The notes below the pieces were generated by a model. The model had not been told where the DNA came from. It worked only from the letters and a program-made list of their open reading frames with translations, and ran no database searches. From NCBI GenBank assembly GCA_016937175.1, contig JAFGWL010000001.1:1-64000 (forward strand): a stretch of DNA of 64,000 nt, written 5' to 3'. Positions 53,013-60,881 of the stretch are shown piece by piece. A program made the translations under genes and the position numbers. How positions within the stretch are numbered: the stretch's first letter is position 1; each line of letters begins with the position of its first letter. The DNA comes from Candidatus Mcinerneyibacteriota bacterium (lineage in GTDB: Bacteria > Macinerneyibacteriota > Macinerneyibacteria > Macinerneyibacteriales > DSCS01).

Positions 53013-55971
53013 GATTGCTCCTTTGGTAAGCCTCTTTGAGCTGATCACGGCCCAGAGAGAGCCACAGCCGGCCCTGGTTGAAAAGACGAAGATCGGCGTG
53101 AGAAGTGACCCGCCCTATGCGAGATAAGGGAAGCCCCCGCATCATGTCTTCAACGTCTGCCGCTTGTTCGGGGGACAGGGTCATGAAGATCCTGCCGCCG
53201 CTTTCTGAAAAGAGCACTTCTTCCGGGGTAAGGGGCTCACCGGTAAGGAATTGGTCCAGGTGGACGTCCAATCCGAAAGAGCCGGCCAGAAGCTGAAGAG
53301 CCAGGGAAAGAGCGGCTCCGCCCCTGGAAGGTGTATGGGCCGACTGGACCAGAGCGGCATCGAGGGCGCGGTGATAGGCTTCATAAAGAGGAAGAAATCC
53401 TTCCCGGGGGGGAACGGGTACCTTTCCGCCTTTTTTCTTCAGATAACGGAAGGCGGCCGACCCGCCGAAATCCCGGTTTGTCCGGCCCAGACAGTAGAGG
53501 ATATCTCCCTCGCTGACCGGTGCGGGAGTCACGGCTTTACGGTAGTCGGGCATCCTGGCGATGACGGAGAAGAGGAGGGTGTAGGGGATGGAAATCTTTT
53601 TGCCTTCGAGAAAAGCATCGTTTTTCATCGAGTCTTTTCCTGATATGCACGGCGCACCGTAAAGCGGTGCGAAATGGGCCAGGGCACGGCAAGATTCCAC
53701 CAGGGCTCCCAGTTTCTCTTTTCCGTCAGGATTGGTCTCCGGGTGATAGACGGGGTCGGGCCAGCAGAAGTTATCCAGTCCCGCCATATGGGCCGGGTCG
53801 GCCCCTGTGGTGATGGCTTTGCGGACGGCTTCGTCGATGATGGCCCCTGTCCCTGCGTAAGGGTTCAGTTCACAATACCAGGGATTGACCCCTTCTGAGA
53901 GGACGATAGCGTCGAAATTTTCATAATCGGCTCCGGTGACAGAAGCATCGCTGTGAACGTCTCCCCGGATGCCTGTAAAAGGCTTGAGGACAGAGAGGCC
54001 CTTTACTTCATGGTCATAGGCGCGGTAAAGGCGCTCCCTGGATGAGAGCTCTTCGGTGGAGAGCAGTCCCAGAAAGAGGTCTTCGACATTAAGGGCCTCC
54101 AGGCCGGAAGGGTCCTCTCCCTGCGGAGGGGCGATTGCTTCCAGTTCCATCTGGGGAAGTCCGTTATGGAGGAATTCCATATCAAGATAACAGACCGGAT
54201 GGCTCCCGTGAACAGCGTGGAAAAAGCCGGTAGTGGTGAAATGTCCCAGGACTGTACACAGGACATCCCTTTTCCGGGCCAGGTCCATAAAAGCGTCCAG
54301 TTTGTCAGGCGGGACAGCCAGGGTCATCCGCTCCTGGGCCTCTGAGATGAGGATCTCCCAGGGCTGAAGCCCATGGTATTTCAAAGGGGCCCGGGCCAGG
54401 TCCAGCCAGGCTCCGCCTGTCTCGCGGGCCATCTCGCCCACAGATGAGGCCAGCCCGCCGGCCCCGTTGTCGGTGATGGAGCGGTAAAGGCCTCTGTCGC
54501 GGGCTTCTATGAGAAAGTCTGTCATTTTTTTCTGGGTGAGAGGGTCTCCGATCTGGACGGCCTGGACAGGGGAGGTCTCGTCCAGCTGCCGGGAGGAAAA
54601 GGTGGCCCCATGGATGCCGTCCTTGCCTATTCGCCCCCCTGCCATGACGATGAGGTCTCCCGGGAAGATCTTTTTTACTGCGCCATCTTCGCCGTGAAGT
54701 TGCCGGGGGAGAAGGCCTACAGTCCCGCAATAGACCAGCGGCTTTCCCAGATAACGCTCATCGAAGAGTTCCCAGCCCCGCCCGTATGGGATCCCGCTCT
54801 GGTTCCCGCCGTCGATGACGCCCTTGTGGACCCCTTCACGGATCCTTTGGGGGGGGAGGAGCCCTTTGGGAAGGGGGCCGTCATATTCAGGAGAAGCGAA
54901 ACAGTATCCCCAGACGTTGATGTGGGGAACGGCTCCCTTTCCCGTCCCCAGGATGTCACGGTTGACACCGACGATCCCGGTCATGGCTCCTCCGTAGGGA
55001 TCGAGGGCAGAGGGCGAGTTGTGGGTCTCCACTTTATAGCAGATATGATATTTATCATTGAAAGAGAGGACTCCGGCATTGTCTTCGAAGACGGAGACGA
55101 TATGCTTACACTTCTTCATAGCTCTTTTTGTGGGTTCCTTGATCATGGTCTTATAGAGAGAATCGATCCGGTGTGTCTCTCCGGAAACTTCCTGATAAGT
55201 GATCAGGGAAGCGAAGATCTTATGTTTACAATGTTCGCTCCATGTCTGGGCAAGCATCTCGATCTCAGCGTCCAGGGGGGCTTCGCTGAAGCCGGCTTTT
55301 TGTCTTGTGGCCCGGACATCGCTTCGGTTGAAAAAGTCGCGGATCACGGCCAGTTCCCTTTTGTCGAGAGCCAGGTGGCGGGCTTCGTCAAGAGCGGCAA
55401 GTGCTTCATCATCCATCCCTGAGACAGGGATCTCCTCAACGCGGATATGATCACGGGCTGTGATGACGGGGATGGAAAAAGCAGAGGACTTCTGCCATCG
55501 GGGGCGCGTAAAGACTTCCACCTCTTCTATAAGGCGGTTGGCAAGGATTCTGTATCCCCACTCTTTTGCCTTTTCCTCATCGGGGAGGTCTTTTTCTTCC
55601 AGATCGAAAAGGTAGAGAAAAGAAGTGTAGACTTCCCCCGACTCAAAAGAACGGCCCAGAATCGCCGAAGCCATCTCAAGAGCTGTTTTTCCTTCGTTGT
55701 CCGTGACCCCGGGAAGGAAGCTGACCCGGTAGACAAGGGAAGGGGTATCCGTCTCATGGGTGATGACAGCTTCTTCTGTTACAGGATCCACAAATTCGTT
55801 GACGAGGGGTTCCCACTCAGTGTCTGAAAGGGGAAGGTCGAAAGCGTAGAGTCTGCGGACCCGGACATTCCGGGGAAGGAAAGGGGCTTGCCGCTTAAAG
55901 GACTGCAGCACCCTGTCGCCTTTGAAATCTTGCTGTCCCTGTTTCAGCTTTATCTCAAGAAACCGTGTCAT
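53002..55971 (-). CDS. purL: Phosphoribosylformylglycinamidine synthase, large subunit
   Basis: Fourth step of de novo purine synthesis, FGAR to FGAM. 989 residues: larger than the small PurL (about 740) and shorter than the single-chain enzyme (about 1300). The N-terminal 180 residues look like the PurS-like domain fused on. Two AIR-synthase units follow, with AQTWSEHCKHKIFASLI, ETHNSPSALDPYGGAMTG and GGRIGKDGIHGATFSS. The glutaminase domain is the separate purQ. So the layout is PurSL plus PurQ. A strong promoter lies upstream at 56007-56034. Confidence 0.95.
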   Translation of the reverse strand: MTRFLEIKLKQGQQDFKGDRVLQSFKRQAPFLPRNVRVRRLYAFDLPLSDTEWEPLVNEFVDPVTEEAVITHETDTPSLVYRVSFLPGVTDNEGKTALEMASAILGRSFESGEVYTSFLYLFDLEEKDLPDEEKAKEWGYRILANRLIEEVEVFTRPRWQKSSAFSIPVITARDHIRVEEIPVSGMDDEALAALDEARHLALDKRELAVIRDFFNRSDVRATRQKAGFSEAPLDAEIEMLAQTWSEHCKHKIFASLITYQEVSGETHRIDSLYKTMIKEPTKRAMKKCKHIVSVFEDNAGVLSFNDKYHICYKVETHNSPSALDPYGGAMTGIVGVNRDILGTGKGAVPHINVWGYCFASPEYDGPLPKGLLPPQRIREGVHKGVIDGGNQSGIPYGRGWELFDERYLGKPLVYCGTVGLLPRQLHGEDGAVKKIFPGDLIVMAGGRIGKDGIHGATFSSRQLDETSPVQAVQIGDPLTQKKMTDFLIEARDRGLYRSITDNGAGGLASSVGEMARETGGAWLDLARAPLKYHGLQPWEILISEAQERMTLAVPPDKLDAFMDLARKRDVLCTVLGHFTTTGFFHAVHGSHPVCYLDMEFLHNGLPQMELEAIAPPQGEDPSGLEALNVEDLFLGLLSTEELSSRERLYRAYDHEVKGLSVLKPFTGIRGDVHSDASVTGADYENFDAIVLSEGVNPWYCELNPYAGTGAIIDEAVRKAITTGADPAHMAGLDNFCWPDPVYHPETNPDGKEKLGALVESCRALAHFAPLYGAPCISGKDSMKNDAFLEGKKISIPYTLLFSVIARMPDYRKAVTPAPVSEGDILYCLGRTNRDFGGSAAFRYLKKKGGKVPVPPREGFLPLYEAYHRALDAALVQSAHTPSRGGAALSLALQLLAGSFGLDVHLDQFLTGEPLTPEEVLFSESGGRIFMTLSPEQAADVEDMMRGLPLSRIGRVTSHADLRLFNQGRLWLSLGRDQLKEAYQRSNHGC

Positions 55972-55997
55972 GGTACGCTCCTTTGAAAAAATAAAAA

Positions 55998-56034
55998 TGT
56001 GTTTTCAGTATAAAGGGGGGCGGGTAAAAGTCAA
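55998..56034 (-). promoter_or_regulatory. purL promoter with shared purine element
   Basis: Minus strand: TTGACT (56034-56029), 16-base spacer, TATACT (56012-56007). TATACTGAAAACACA (56012-55998) is identical to the guaA promoter, followed in both by a T-rich stretch. Confidence 0.82.
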
Positions 56035-56038
56035 GGTT

Positions 56039-56425
56039 TTATGGCAAGTCTGTTTCGGAGACTATGCGTATCCCGGAGGAGCTGTCATCGGCAAAAAGGG
56101 CTCGTTTGTCAGGGAGGGGGATATAGATCCTGTAGCTCTCCCCGTCGGAAATATAGACCAGAGGATATCCCCTGAGAAGGGGCGGGTAGGAAAACGATCC
56201 CCCCGACTCCAGCTGGGAGGGGAGAAACCGTTGGTCATTGGCCGGATAGCGCCCGAAACGTGCGTAGAATTCTTCAAGGCCCTGACGGACCTGCTCCAGG
56301 GCCTCCCGGAAGAGGCCCTCACGAGCGGTCCGGCTCTCTGCTTTGAAGGAGGGGAGGGCATAAAAGAGAAGAAGGGTCCCCACGATGAGAGTGACAAGCA
56401 GGTCGCTTAGCGTGAAGAGGCGCAT
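56039..56425 (-). CDS. Pseudopilin-like protein with degenerate prepilin site
   Basis: 128 residues. A single N-terminal hydrophobic helix (FTLSDLLVTLIVGTLLLFYALPSF) leads into a GspG-like globular part with EEFYARFGRYPANDQRFLPSQL. The prepilin site is unusual: Leu3 replaces the invariant Gly at -1 and Asp8 replaces Glu at +5. It may be a minor pseudopilin processed inefficiently or left as a membrane anchor. It starts three bases after the prepilin peptidase stop, so the two are cotranscribed. Confidence 0.75.
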   Translation of the reverse strand: MRLFTLSDLLVTLIVGTLLLFYALPSFKAESRTAREGLFREALEQVRQGLEEFYARFGRYPANDQRFLPSQLESGGSFSYPPLLRGYPLVYISDGESYRIYIPLPDKRALFADDSSSGIRIVSETDLP

Positions 56426-56428
56426 GGA

Positions 56429-57193
56429 TCACCCTACAGGGGGAAAGAGTCCCATATACCAGGCCAGGAGGAGATCTCCCCAGAAATAAGCGATTAAAGC
56501 TCCCAGGGATAGGAAGGGGCCGAAGGGAAGCATGGTCTCCCGGACGTTTTTACGCGTGATAAAGGCATAGAGATAACCGATAAGAGCCGCGCTCAGGGCT
56601 GCTGTGAGCAGCAGGATGATCCCGTTCTTCCATCCGATGAAGAAAGCCAGAAAAGCCGTGTAGTAGATGTCTCCCCCGCCCATGGCCTCTTTTTTATAGA
56701 AGGCCTTTCCCAGAAAAGCGATAAGCCACATGAGGGCGAAGAAGAGAAGGAAGGAGAGGATGCGTTCACCGATGATCCCCTGTCTGATATTATAAAAAAC
56801 TCGCCAGAGAAAGGCAGGGACAAGGACTTCCCAGGGAATGATCATATGAGTGAAATCGATCCATGTGACGATAAAGAGGGTGGAAAGAAGGAGGATCAGG
56901 TCAACCGCTGAAAGGGTGAGCCCTCCGTAAAGGTAGCCGGCCAGGAAGATAAGCCCGCCGGAAAGCTCCACCAGGGGATAACGCAGGGCGATGGGTGCCT
57001 TGCAGGCTTCACACCGGCCCCTGAGGAAAAGATAGGAGAGAAGGGGGATGTTGCCGTACCAGGCGATGGGGGTGCTGCAGGCTGGACAGCGAGACCCGGG
57101 GCGCACGATGGAGAGGTCCCGGGGGACGCGGTAGATGACCACATTAAAGAAGGATCCGAAAAAAAGGCCGACGAAGAAAAAAAGAAACGCCAT
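56429..57193 (-). CDS. pilD: Prepilin leader peptidase / N-methyltransferase
   Basis: Inner-membrane aspartyl protease that cleaves and methylates type IV prepilins. 254 residues. The N-terminal domain has the four zinc cysteines 36, 39, 61 and 64 (CPAC, CEAC). The catalytic aspartates are Asp113 in IDFTHMIIP and Asp175 in GGGDI. About seven to eight transmembrane helices. The ATG at 57193 follows AAGGGAGCAGAC. A strong terminator lies between pilA and this gene, so its expression probably comes from readthrough. Confidence 0.94.
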   Translation of the reverse strand: MAFLFFFVGLFFGSFFNVVIYRVPRDLSIVRPGSRCPACSTPIAWYGNIPLLSYLFLRGRCEACKAPIALRYPLVELSGGLIFLAGYLYGGLTLSAVDLILLLSTLFIVTWIDFTHMIIPWEVLVPAFLWRVFYNIRQGIIGERILSFLLFFALMWLIAFLGKAFYKKEAMGGGDIYYTAFLAFFIGWKNGIILLLTAALSAALIGYLYAFITRKNVRETMLPFGPFLSLGALIAYFWGDLLLAWYMGLFPPVG

Positions 57194-57215
57194 GTCTGCT
57201 CCCTTCGTAATGATC

Positions 57216-57248
57216 AAAAAAAAGCCCGCCCGCGGAAGCGGACGGGCT
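57216..57248 (-). terminator. Rho-independent terminator after pilA
   Basis: Minus direction: an 11-bp stem AGCCCGTCCGC / GCGGGCGGGCT (one G-U pair) around a TTCC loop, then T8. It sits between the pilA stop and the pilD start. Confidence 0.92.
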
Positions 57249-57274
57249 CTCAACACCTCGGCTCAGACGAGCTC

Positions 57275-57697
57275 TCAGAGAGCGCTCATGGTGATGCCGG
57301 TGGGGACAGACGTCACAACGGACGCTGTCTTGCCCACATCGATGATCACGGCATACTTGTCGCCCTTGACGCCCTTGATCTTGCCGACCAGGGTGTAAGC
57401 GCCGTCACCGTCGCCGTCAAAGCCCACTTCGGTCAGGTTGCCGGACATATCAGTCCACTCGAAATAGTTGGCGGAAATAGTCTGCAGCATGGCCAGTGTC
57501 TCGGGATAGTCACCCGGGAAGTCCATGGATGCATAGGATTCCATGGCCTGGATGAGGGACTGCATAGTAGCTACAGCAGCCCTTTCGGCAGCTTTCTCAC
57601 GCACACGGGTGAAGTTCGGGATCGCGATAGCGGCCAGAATACCGATGATGGCGATGACGATCATGAGCTCGATGAGCGTAAAACCTTTCTTATTCAT
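57275..57697 (-). CDS. pilA: Type IV major pilin
   Basis: 140 residues. MNKKG|FTLIELMIVIAIIG is the canonical prepilin leader (cleavage after Gly5, Glu at +5) followed by the N-terminal assembly helix. The globular domain is small, has no cysteine pair and includes DGDGDGAYTLVGKI, possibly calcium-binding. GGGAGGTG lies before the ATG. A sigma-54 promoter lies upstream and a terminator follows, consistent with strong regulated expression as the main pilus subunit. Confidence 0.93.
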   Translation of the reverse strand: MNKKGFTLIELMIVIAIIGILAAIAIPNFTRVREKAAERAAVATMQSLIQAMESYASMDFPGDYPETLAMLQTISANYFEWTDMSGNLTEVGFDGDGDGAYTLVGKIKGVKGDKYAVIIDVGKTASVVTSVPTGITMSAL

Positions 57698-57731
57698 AAA
57701 ACACCTCCCTTTCTTTGCTTACATATATTTA

Positions 57732-57747
57732 AGCAAGCAGTGTGCCA
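57732..57747 (-). promoter_or_regulatory. Sigma-54 promoter of pilA
   Basis: Minus strand: TGGCACACTGCTTGCT (57747-57732), matching TGGCAC-N5-TTGCW with GG and GC separated by ten bases. The start would be near 57720, leaving a short leader with GGGAGGTG. Confidence 0.85.
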
Positions 57748-57816
57748 GAAACCGATTTTCCGGCAACTTCCACGATAACAGCAAATTAAAAATCACCCCG
57801 GGCTGCTTTTCCCTTT

Positions 57817-57874
57817 TATAGTGTTACCGGATAACCCGTTTCCCGGATATAGTGTCTCCATAGGTTACACTATA
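57817..57874. promoter_or_regulatory. Three TATAGTGT repeats, candidate activator sites
   Basis: TATAGTGT occurs directly at 57817-57824 and 57848-57855 and inverted at 57867-57874, about 95-155 bases upstream of the predicted pilA start. The second and third form an inverted pair with an 11-base spacer. This distance is typical for sigma-54 enhancer-binding proteins such as PilR. The last repeat covers the stop codon of the neighbouring pilin gene. Confidence 0.55.
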
Positions 57875-58292
57875 ATTCCTTCCAGCTGGCGATGACAGGC
57901 TCTGTGGTGACGAATCTGGGGCTTTTCATGGTGTCTGTGTAGAGAGCCCAGGTGTCTTTGTTGATGGCCCGGACCTTGGCGGCGATGGTGTAGCTTCCGG
58001 TGGCCGTCCCCTCAAACCCCAGCATCTCAACCGTCTCGCTTACCCGTTCGATCTCCAGATAGGGGATGATGACATCGATGAGTTCATCCACATCCTGGGG
58101 ATAGGAGAACTCCAGTTCCGCCGAGGCGTAGGCTTCCAGCGCCTTGAGGACCGCTTTCAGGGTAGCGGCTGTGGCGTGGATGGCACTCTTTTCCCGGACC
58201 CGGTTGAAGTTGGGGATGGCGATGGCCGATAATATGGCGATGATGGCGATAATGATCATAAGCTCAATAAGCGTGAAGCCGCTTTTTTTCAT
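57870..58292 (-). CDS. Type IV pilin-like protein, second copy
   Basis: 140 residues, similar to PilA over the first 40: MKKSG|FTLIELMIIIAIIAIL with Gly5 and Glu10 intact, and NFNRVREKSA matching NFTRVREKAA. The C-terminal part diverges but keeps EMLGFEGTATGSYTIAAKV, comparable with EVGFDGDGDGAYTLVGKI in PilA, so the genes are tandem duplicates. The ATG at 58292 has AAAGGAG upstream. It could be a minor pilin or an alternative subunit. No terminator separates it from the pilA control region. Confidence 0.9.
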   Translation of the reverse strand: MKKSGFTLIELMIIIAIIAILSAIAIPNFNRVREKSAIHATAATLKAVLKALEAYASAELEFSYPQDVDELIDVIIPYLEIERVSETVEMLGFEGTATGSYTIAAKVRAINKDTWALYTDTMKSPRFVTTEPVIASWKEL

Positions 58293-58384
58293 ACACAACT
58301 CCTTTGTTTCTAAAATGATACTATAAGTGTAGCCGAAAATAAGCGCTTTTCAACAGAAAAGAGAGAGTTTTCGGAATATTTTTT

Positions 58385-58413
58385 CTTTTAACCGATAAGA
58401 AGAAGGCTATAAT
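58385..58413 (+). promoter_or_regulatory. Possible promoter of the SDR gene
   Basis: A perfect TATAAT at 58408-58413 with a poor -35 (CTTTTA at 58385). The 160-base gap between divergent pilin and SDR genes holds nothing else I can name. Confidence 0.35.
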
Positions 58414-58452
58414 GGAAAGGGTGGAAAAGTAAAGTCGTATGGGAGGTGGATT

Positions 58453-59226
58453 ATGGAAGGATTGAAGGGGAAGGTGGTCTTCATCACAGGGGCCAGCGCC
58501 GGGATCGGCCGGGCTTGTGCTGCTCTTTTTGCCCGTGAGGGAAGCGATCTAATCCTGGCCGCCCGGCGGAGAGAGCGTCTTGTCTCTCTCAGGGAGGAGC
58601 TGGAGGGAGAGTACGGGGCCAATGTCCTTACTGTGGAGCTTGATGTCCGCGACCGGGAGGCTTGTGCAAAAGCCGTAGACGGGCTGGGAGAAGAGTGGCG
58701 GGCCATCGATATCCTGGTCAACAATGCAGGGCTCTCCCGGGGGATGGAGAAACTTCATGAAGGAGATATGGACGACTGGGAGGAGATGATCGATACCAAC
58801 ATCAAGGGGCTCCTCACCATGACCCGCCTTGTGGTCCCCCTTATGGCCCAACGACGCAGAGGGCATATCATCAACATCGGCTCTATCGCGGGACACGAAG
58901 TCTATCCCGGGGGCAATGTCTATTGTGCCACCAAGCATGCCGTCCATGCACTGAGTAAGGGACTGCGTATCGATCTGGTGGATACTCCTCTCCGGGTGAC
59001 TGAGATCTCTCCCGGTATGGTGGAGACGGAGTTTTCCGTGGTCCGTTTTCACGGAAATACAGATAAGGCCGCCCATGTCTATAAGGGGCTGACTCCTCTG
59101 ACGGGGGAGGATATCGCCCGCTGTGTGGTCTGGGCAGCTTCCCAGCCGCCCCATGTCCAGATCAACGAGATCGTCGTGATGCCTGTTTCCCAGGCGACGG
59201 CGACCATCGCCCACAGGAGGAATTAA
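58453..59226 (+). CDS. Short-chain dehydrogenase (YdfG-like)
   Basis: 257 residues of the classical SDR fold. GASAGIGRA is the cofactor loop, NNAG the structural motif, and Ser in INIGSIAGH with YCATK (Tyr-x3-Lys) form the active site. ARRRERL after strand 2 suggests NADP(H). The closest named group is the 3-hydroxy acid dehydrogenase/YdfG type. GGGAGGTGGATT precedes the ATG. The three-gene unit with the C39-like and phosphatase-fold genes has no clear shared pathway. Confidence 0.9.
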   Translation: MEGLKGKVVFITGASAGIGRACAALFAREGSDLILAARRRERLVSLREELEGEYGANVLTVELDVRDREACAKAVDGLGEEWRAIDILVNNAGLSRGMEKLHEGDMDDWEEMIDTNIKGLLTMTRLVVPLMAQRRRGHIINIGSIAGHEVYPGGNVYCATKHAVHALSKGLRIDLVDTPLRVTEISPGMVETEFSVVRFHGNTDKAAHVYKGLTPLTGEDIARCVVWAASQPPHVQINEIVVMPVSQATATIAHRRN

Positions 59227-59798
59227 GTGGGGTAGCCCTGGCACTTGCCCTTCTGCAGGCGGTTTCGGCCCTGATCCTTCCGGGCCCCCAGCCGCTCCAG
59301 GAGCATGACTACTGCGGAGAAGCGGCGTTGGTCTATCTGCTTGCCGTGGAGGGACGCTTCTACAGCCAGGAGGAGATCCATGACGATCTTCTGGGGCTTA
59401 AAGGGATCCCACGCGGGGCCTACAGCCGGGAGATCACTGAGGCGCTTGAACAAAAAGGGTATCGTTTGAAAGGGGCTGAAGTGTATAAGGAAGAAGGTCC
59501 GCGGGCCTTGACGGACGAAGAGGCCCGCTCTTTGGGAGAAACCTTCCGCAGGGCTCTGGATAAAGGCCATCCGGTGTTCATCGGGTGGTATCCCTGGATT
59601 GACCGGCAGAACGGCAAAAGAGGCCATTTCAGTGTCCTGGGCGGATATGACAGAGAGGACTTCTTTATCTATGACCCCCGGTACGGGGAGGCTGTTTTAG
59701 TGATCTCGCAGAAAACCCTGGCGGATCATCTTCTGCTTCCCACCCTGGACCGTACAGCCTGGGGGATCTTCTATTTTTATGTGGAGCAGGCGCCATGA
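59227..59798 (+). CDS. C39-like cysteine peptidase, start one base out of frame
   Basis: About 190 residues. Signal-like ALALLQAVSALILPG leads to the catalytic QEHDYCGEAALVYLL (Cys about 28). KRGHFSVLGGYDREDFFIYDP carries the His and the Asn/Asp partner, as in the peptidase_C39_2 family. AGGAGG followed by AATTAA precedes a GTG at 59227, but that frame reads GTG GGG TAG. The protein frame is one base away, and an extra G in GGGG (59229-59232), or a -1 slip there, would join them. No ATG, GTG or TTG exists in the correct frame before 59328, which lies past the Cys. It overlaps the next gene by four bases. Confidence 0.72.
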
Positions 59799-60715
59799 TC
59801 ATCTTCTTTTTCGTCGACGGGCTGGGTATCGGGAAAAGAGACGAGTCCAACCCCCTCTATATAGGAGACTTTCCCTTTTTCGACAGGATCTTCCGTAAAC
59901 ATACATCCTATGTGGATGCGGTGATGAATGTGCCCGGGCTACCCCAGAGCGCCACAGGACAGACATCGATCTTTACCGGTTATAATGCCGCCCGGCTCCT
60001 GGGATGTCACAAGGAAGGGTTCCCCGGGGGACGTCTTTCCGGCCTTATCAAAAAGGAATCCCTTTTTAAGAAGCTTCAGGACCACGGTTACCGGCCTACT
60101 TTTGCCAATGCCTATCTCATCGATGATATGGAAGCTTTGAGCCGCCAGCGGTTTCTCTCGGTGACAAGCCTTATGGCCATGACCACAGAAAAGAGTGTCC
60201 GAGGGTTGAAAAAGCTTTCCAAAGGAGAGGCGGTCTTCCACGATATCACCAATATCTCCCTTGTGGACGGGTCTGTCCCAAGCCCCCAGCAGGAAGCCCT
60301 CCTGGAGCGCTTCGGCAATATCGTCGACCATTCCCTTCTGAAAGAGGTACCCCTCATCGACCCCCGGAAGGCGGCTAAGAACCTCTATGCCATTGCCCGG
60401 AACTACCATGTCACCCTCTTTGAATACTTTCTTACTGACCGGGCGGGGCATGAGGGGGATATGGAACGGTCCCTGGAGATCCTGAAGCGTTTGGAGGTCT
60501 TTACAGAAGCCCTTCTGGGGATGATGAACCTCAACCGCCAGACTTTTATCCTCACTTCTGACCATGGGAATATAGAGGACCTCTCTGTCCCGACACATAC
60601 CTATAATCCGGTCCCGTTTACTGTAGCCGGCCGGGGGGAGCGTTATCTGAAAGGGATCTCATCCCTTTATGAGATCACCCCGTCTATCATGGAAAATATC
60701 CATTATCTCTTATAG
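59795..60715 (+). CDS. Alkaline-phosphatase-superfamily metalloenzyme (iPGM/phosphopentomutase-like)
   Basis: 306 residues. Metal ligands and nucleophile of the superfamily are visible: Asp8 in FVDGLGIGK, Thr in QSATGQTSIFTG (about 54-57), Asp/His in FEYFLTDRAGH, and DHGN in ILTSDHGNIED. It is shorter than phosphoglycerate mutase (about 510), so it lacks the inserted domain and may be a phosphatase or phosphodiesterase. ATGA overlaps the C39-like stop. Substrate unknown. Confidence 0.85.
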   Translation: MIIFFFVDGLGIGKRDESNPLYIGDFPFFDRIFRKHTSYVDAVMNVPGLPQSATGQTSIFTGYNAARLLGCHKEGFPGGRLSGLIKKESLFKKLQDHGYRPTFANAYLIDDMEALSRQRFLSVTSLMAMTTEKSVRGLKKLSKGEAVFHDITNISLVDGSVPSPQQEALLERFGNIVDHSLLKEVPLIDPRKAAKNLYAIARNYHVTLFEYFLTDRAGHEGDMERSLEILKRLEVFTEALLGMMNLNRQTFILTSDHGNIEDLSVPTHTYNPVPFTVAGRGERYLKGISSLYEITPSIMENIHYLL

Positions 60716-60726
60716 AGTCTTTTTTC

Positions 60727-60754
60727 TTGACTTCTCACCCCGGTTTGGTATGAT
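60727..60754 (+). promoter_or_regulatory. Promoter of the infC operon
   Basis: TTGACT (60727-60732), 16-base spacer, TATGAT (60749-60754). It drives an approximately 120-base leader before infC. Confidence 0.8.
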
Positions 60755-60838
60755 GAGAGCACATAAAAGCGGGAACGCCTGTTCCTCACCGTATCGGCCC
60801 GAAAGGCGCTGACCGGTAAAGAAGAAGATTTCGGACAG

Positions 60839-60863
60839 GCGGGTTGTTTATACCCGCTTTTTT
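60839..60863 (+). terminator. Attenuator hairpin in the infC leader
   Basis: GCGGGT, loop TGTTTAT, ACCCGC, then TTTTTT: a full intrinsic terminator six bases before the AAGGAGG of infC. An upstream GCGGG at 60769-60773 could pair with CCCGC at 60853-60857 instead, an antiterminator. Leader control by L20 is known for such operons in Firmicutes. Confidence 0.75.
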
Positions 60864-60881
60864 AATTTAAGGAGGTGTGTT

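Noticed and set aside
59238-59798. CTG start for the C39-like gene
   Set aside because: It is in frame, but lies 17 bases past the ribosome site, too far for normal initiation.
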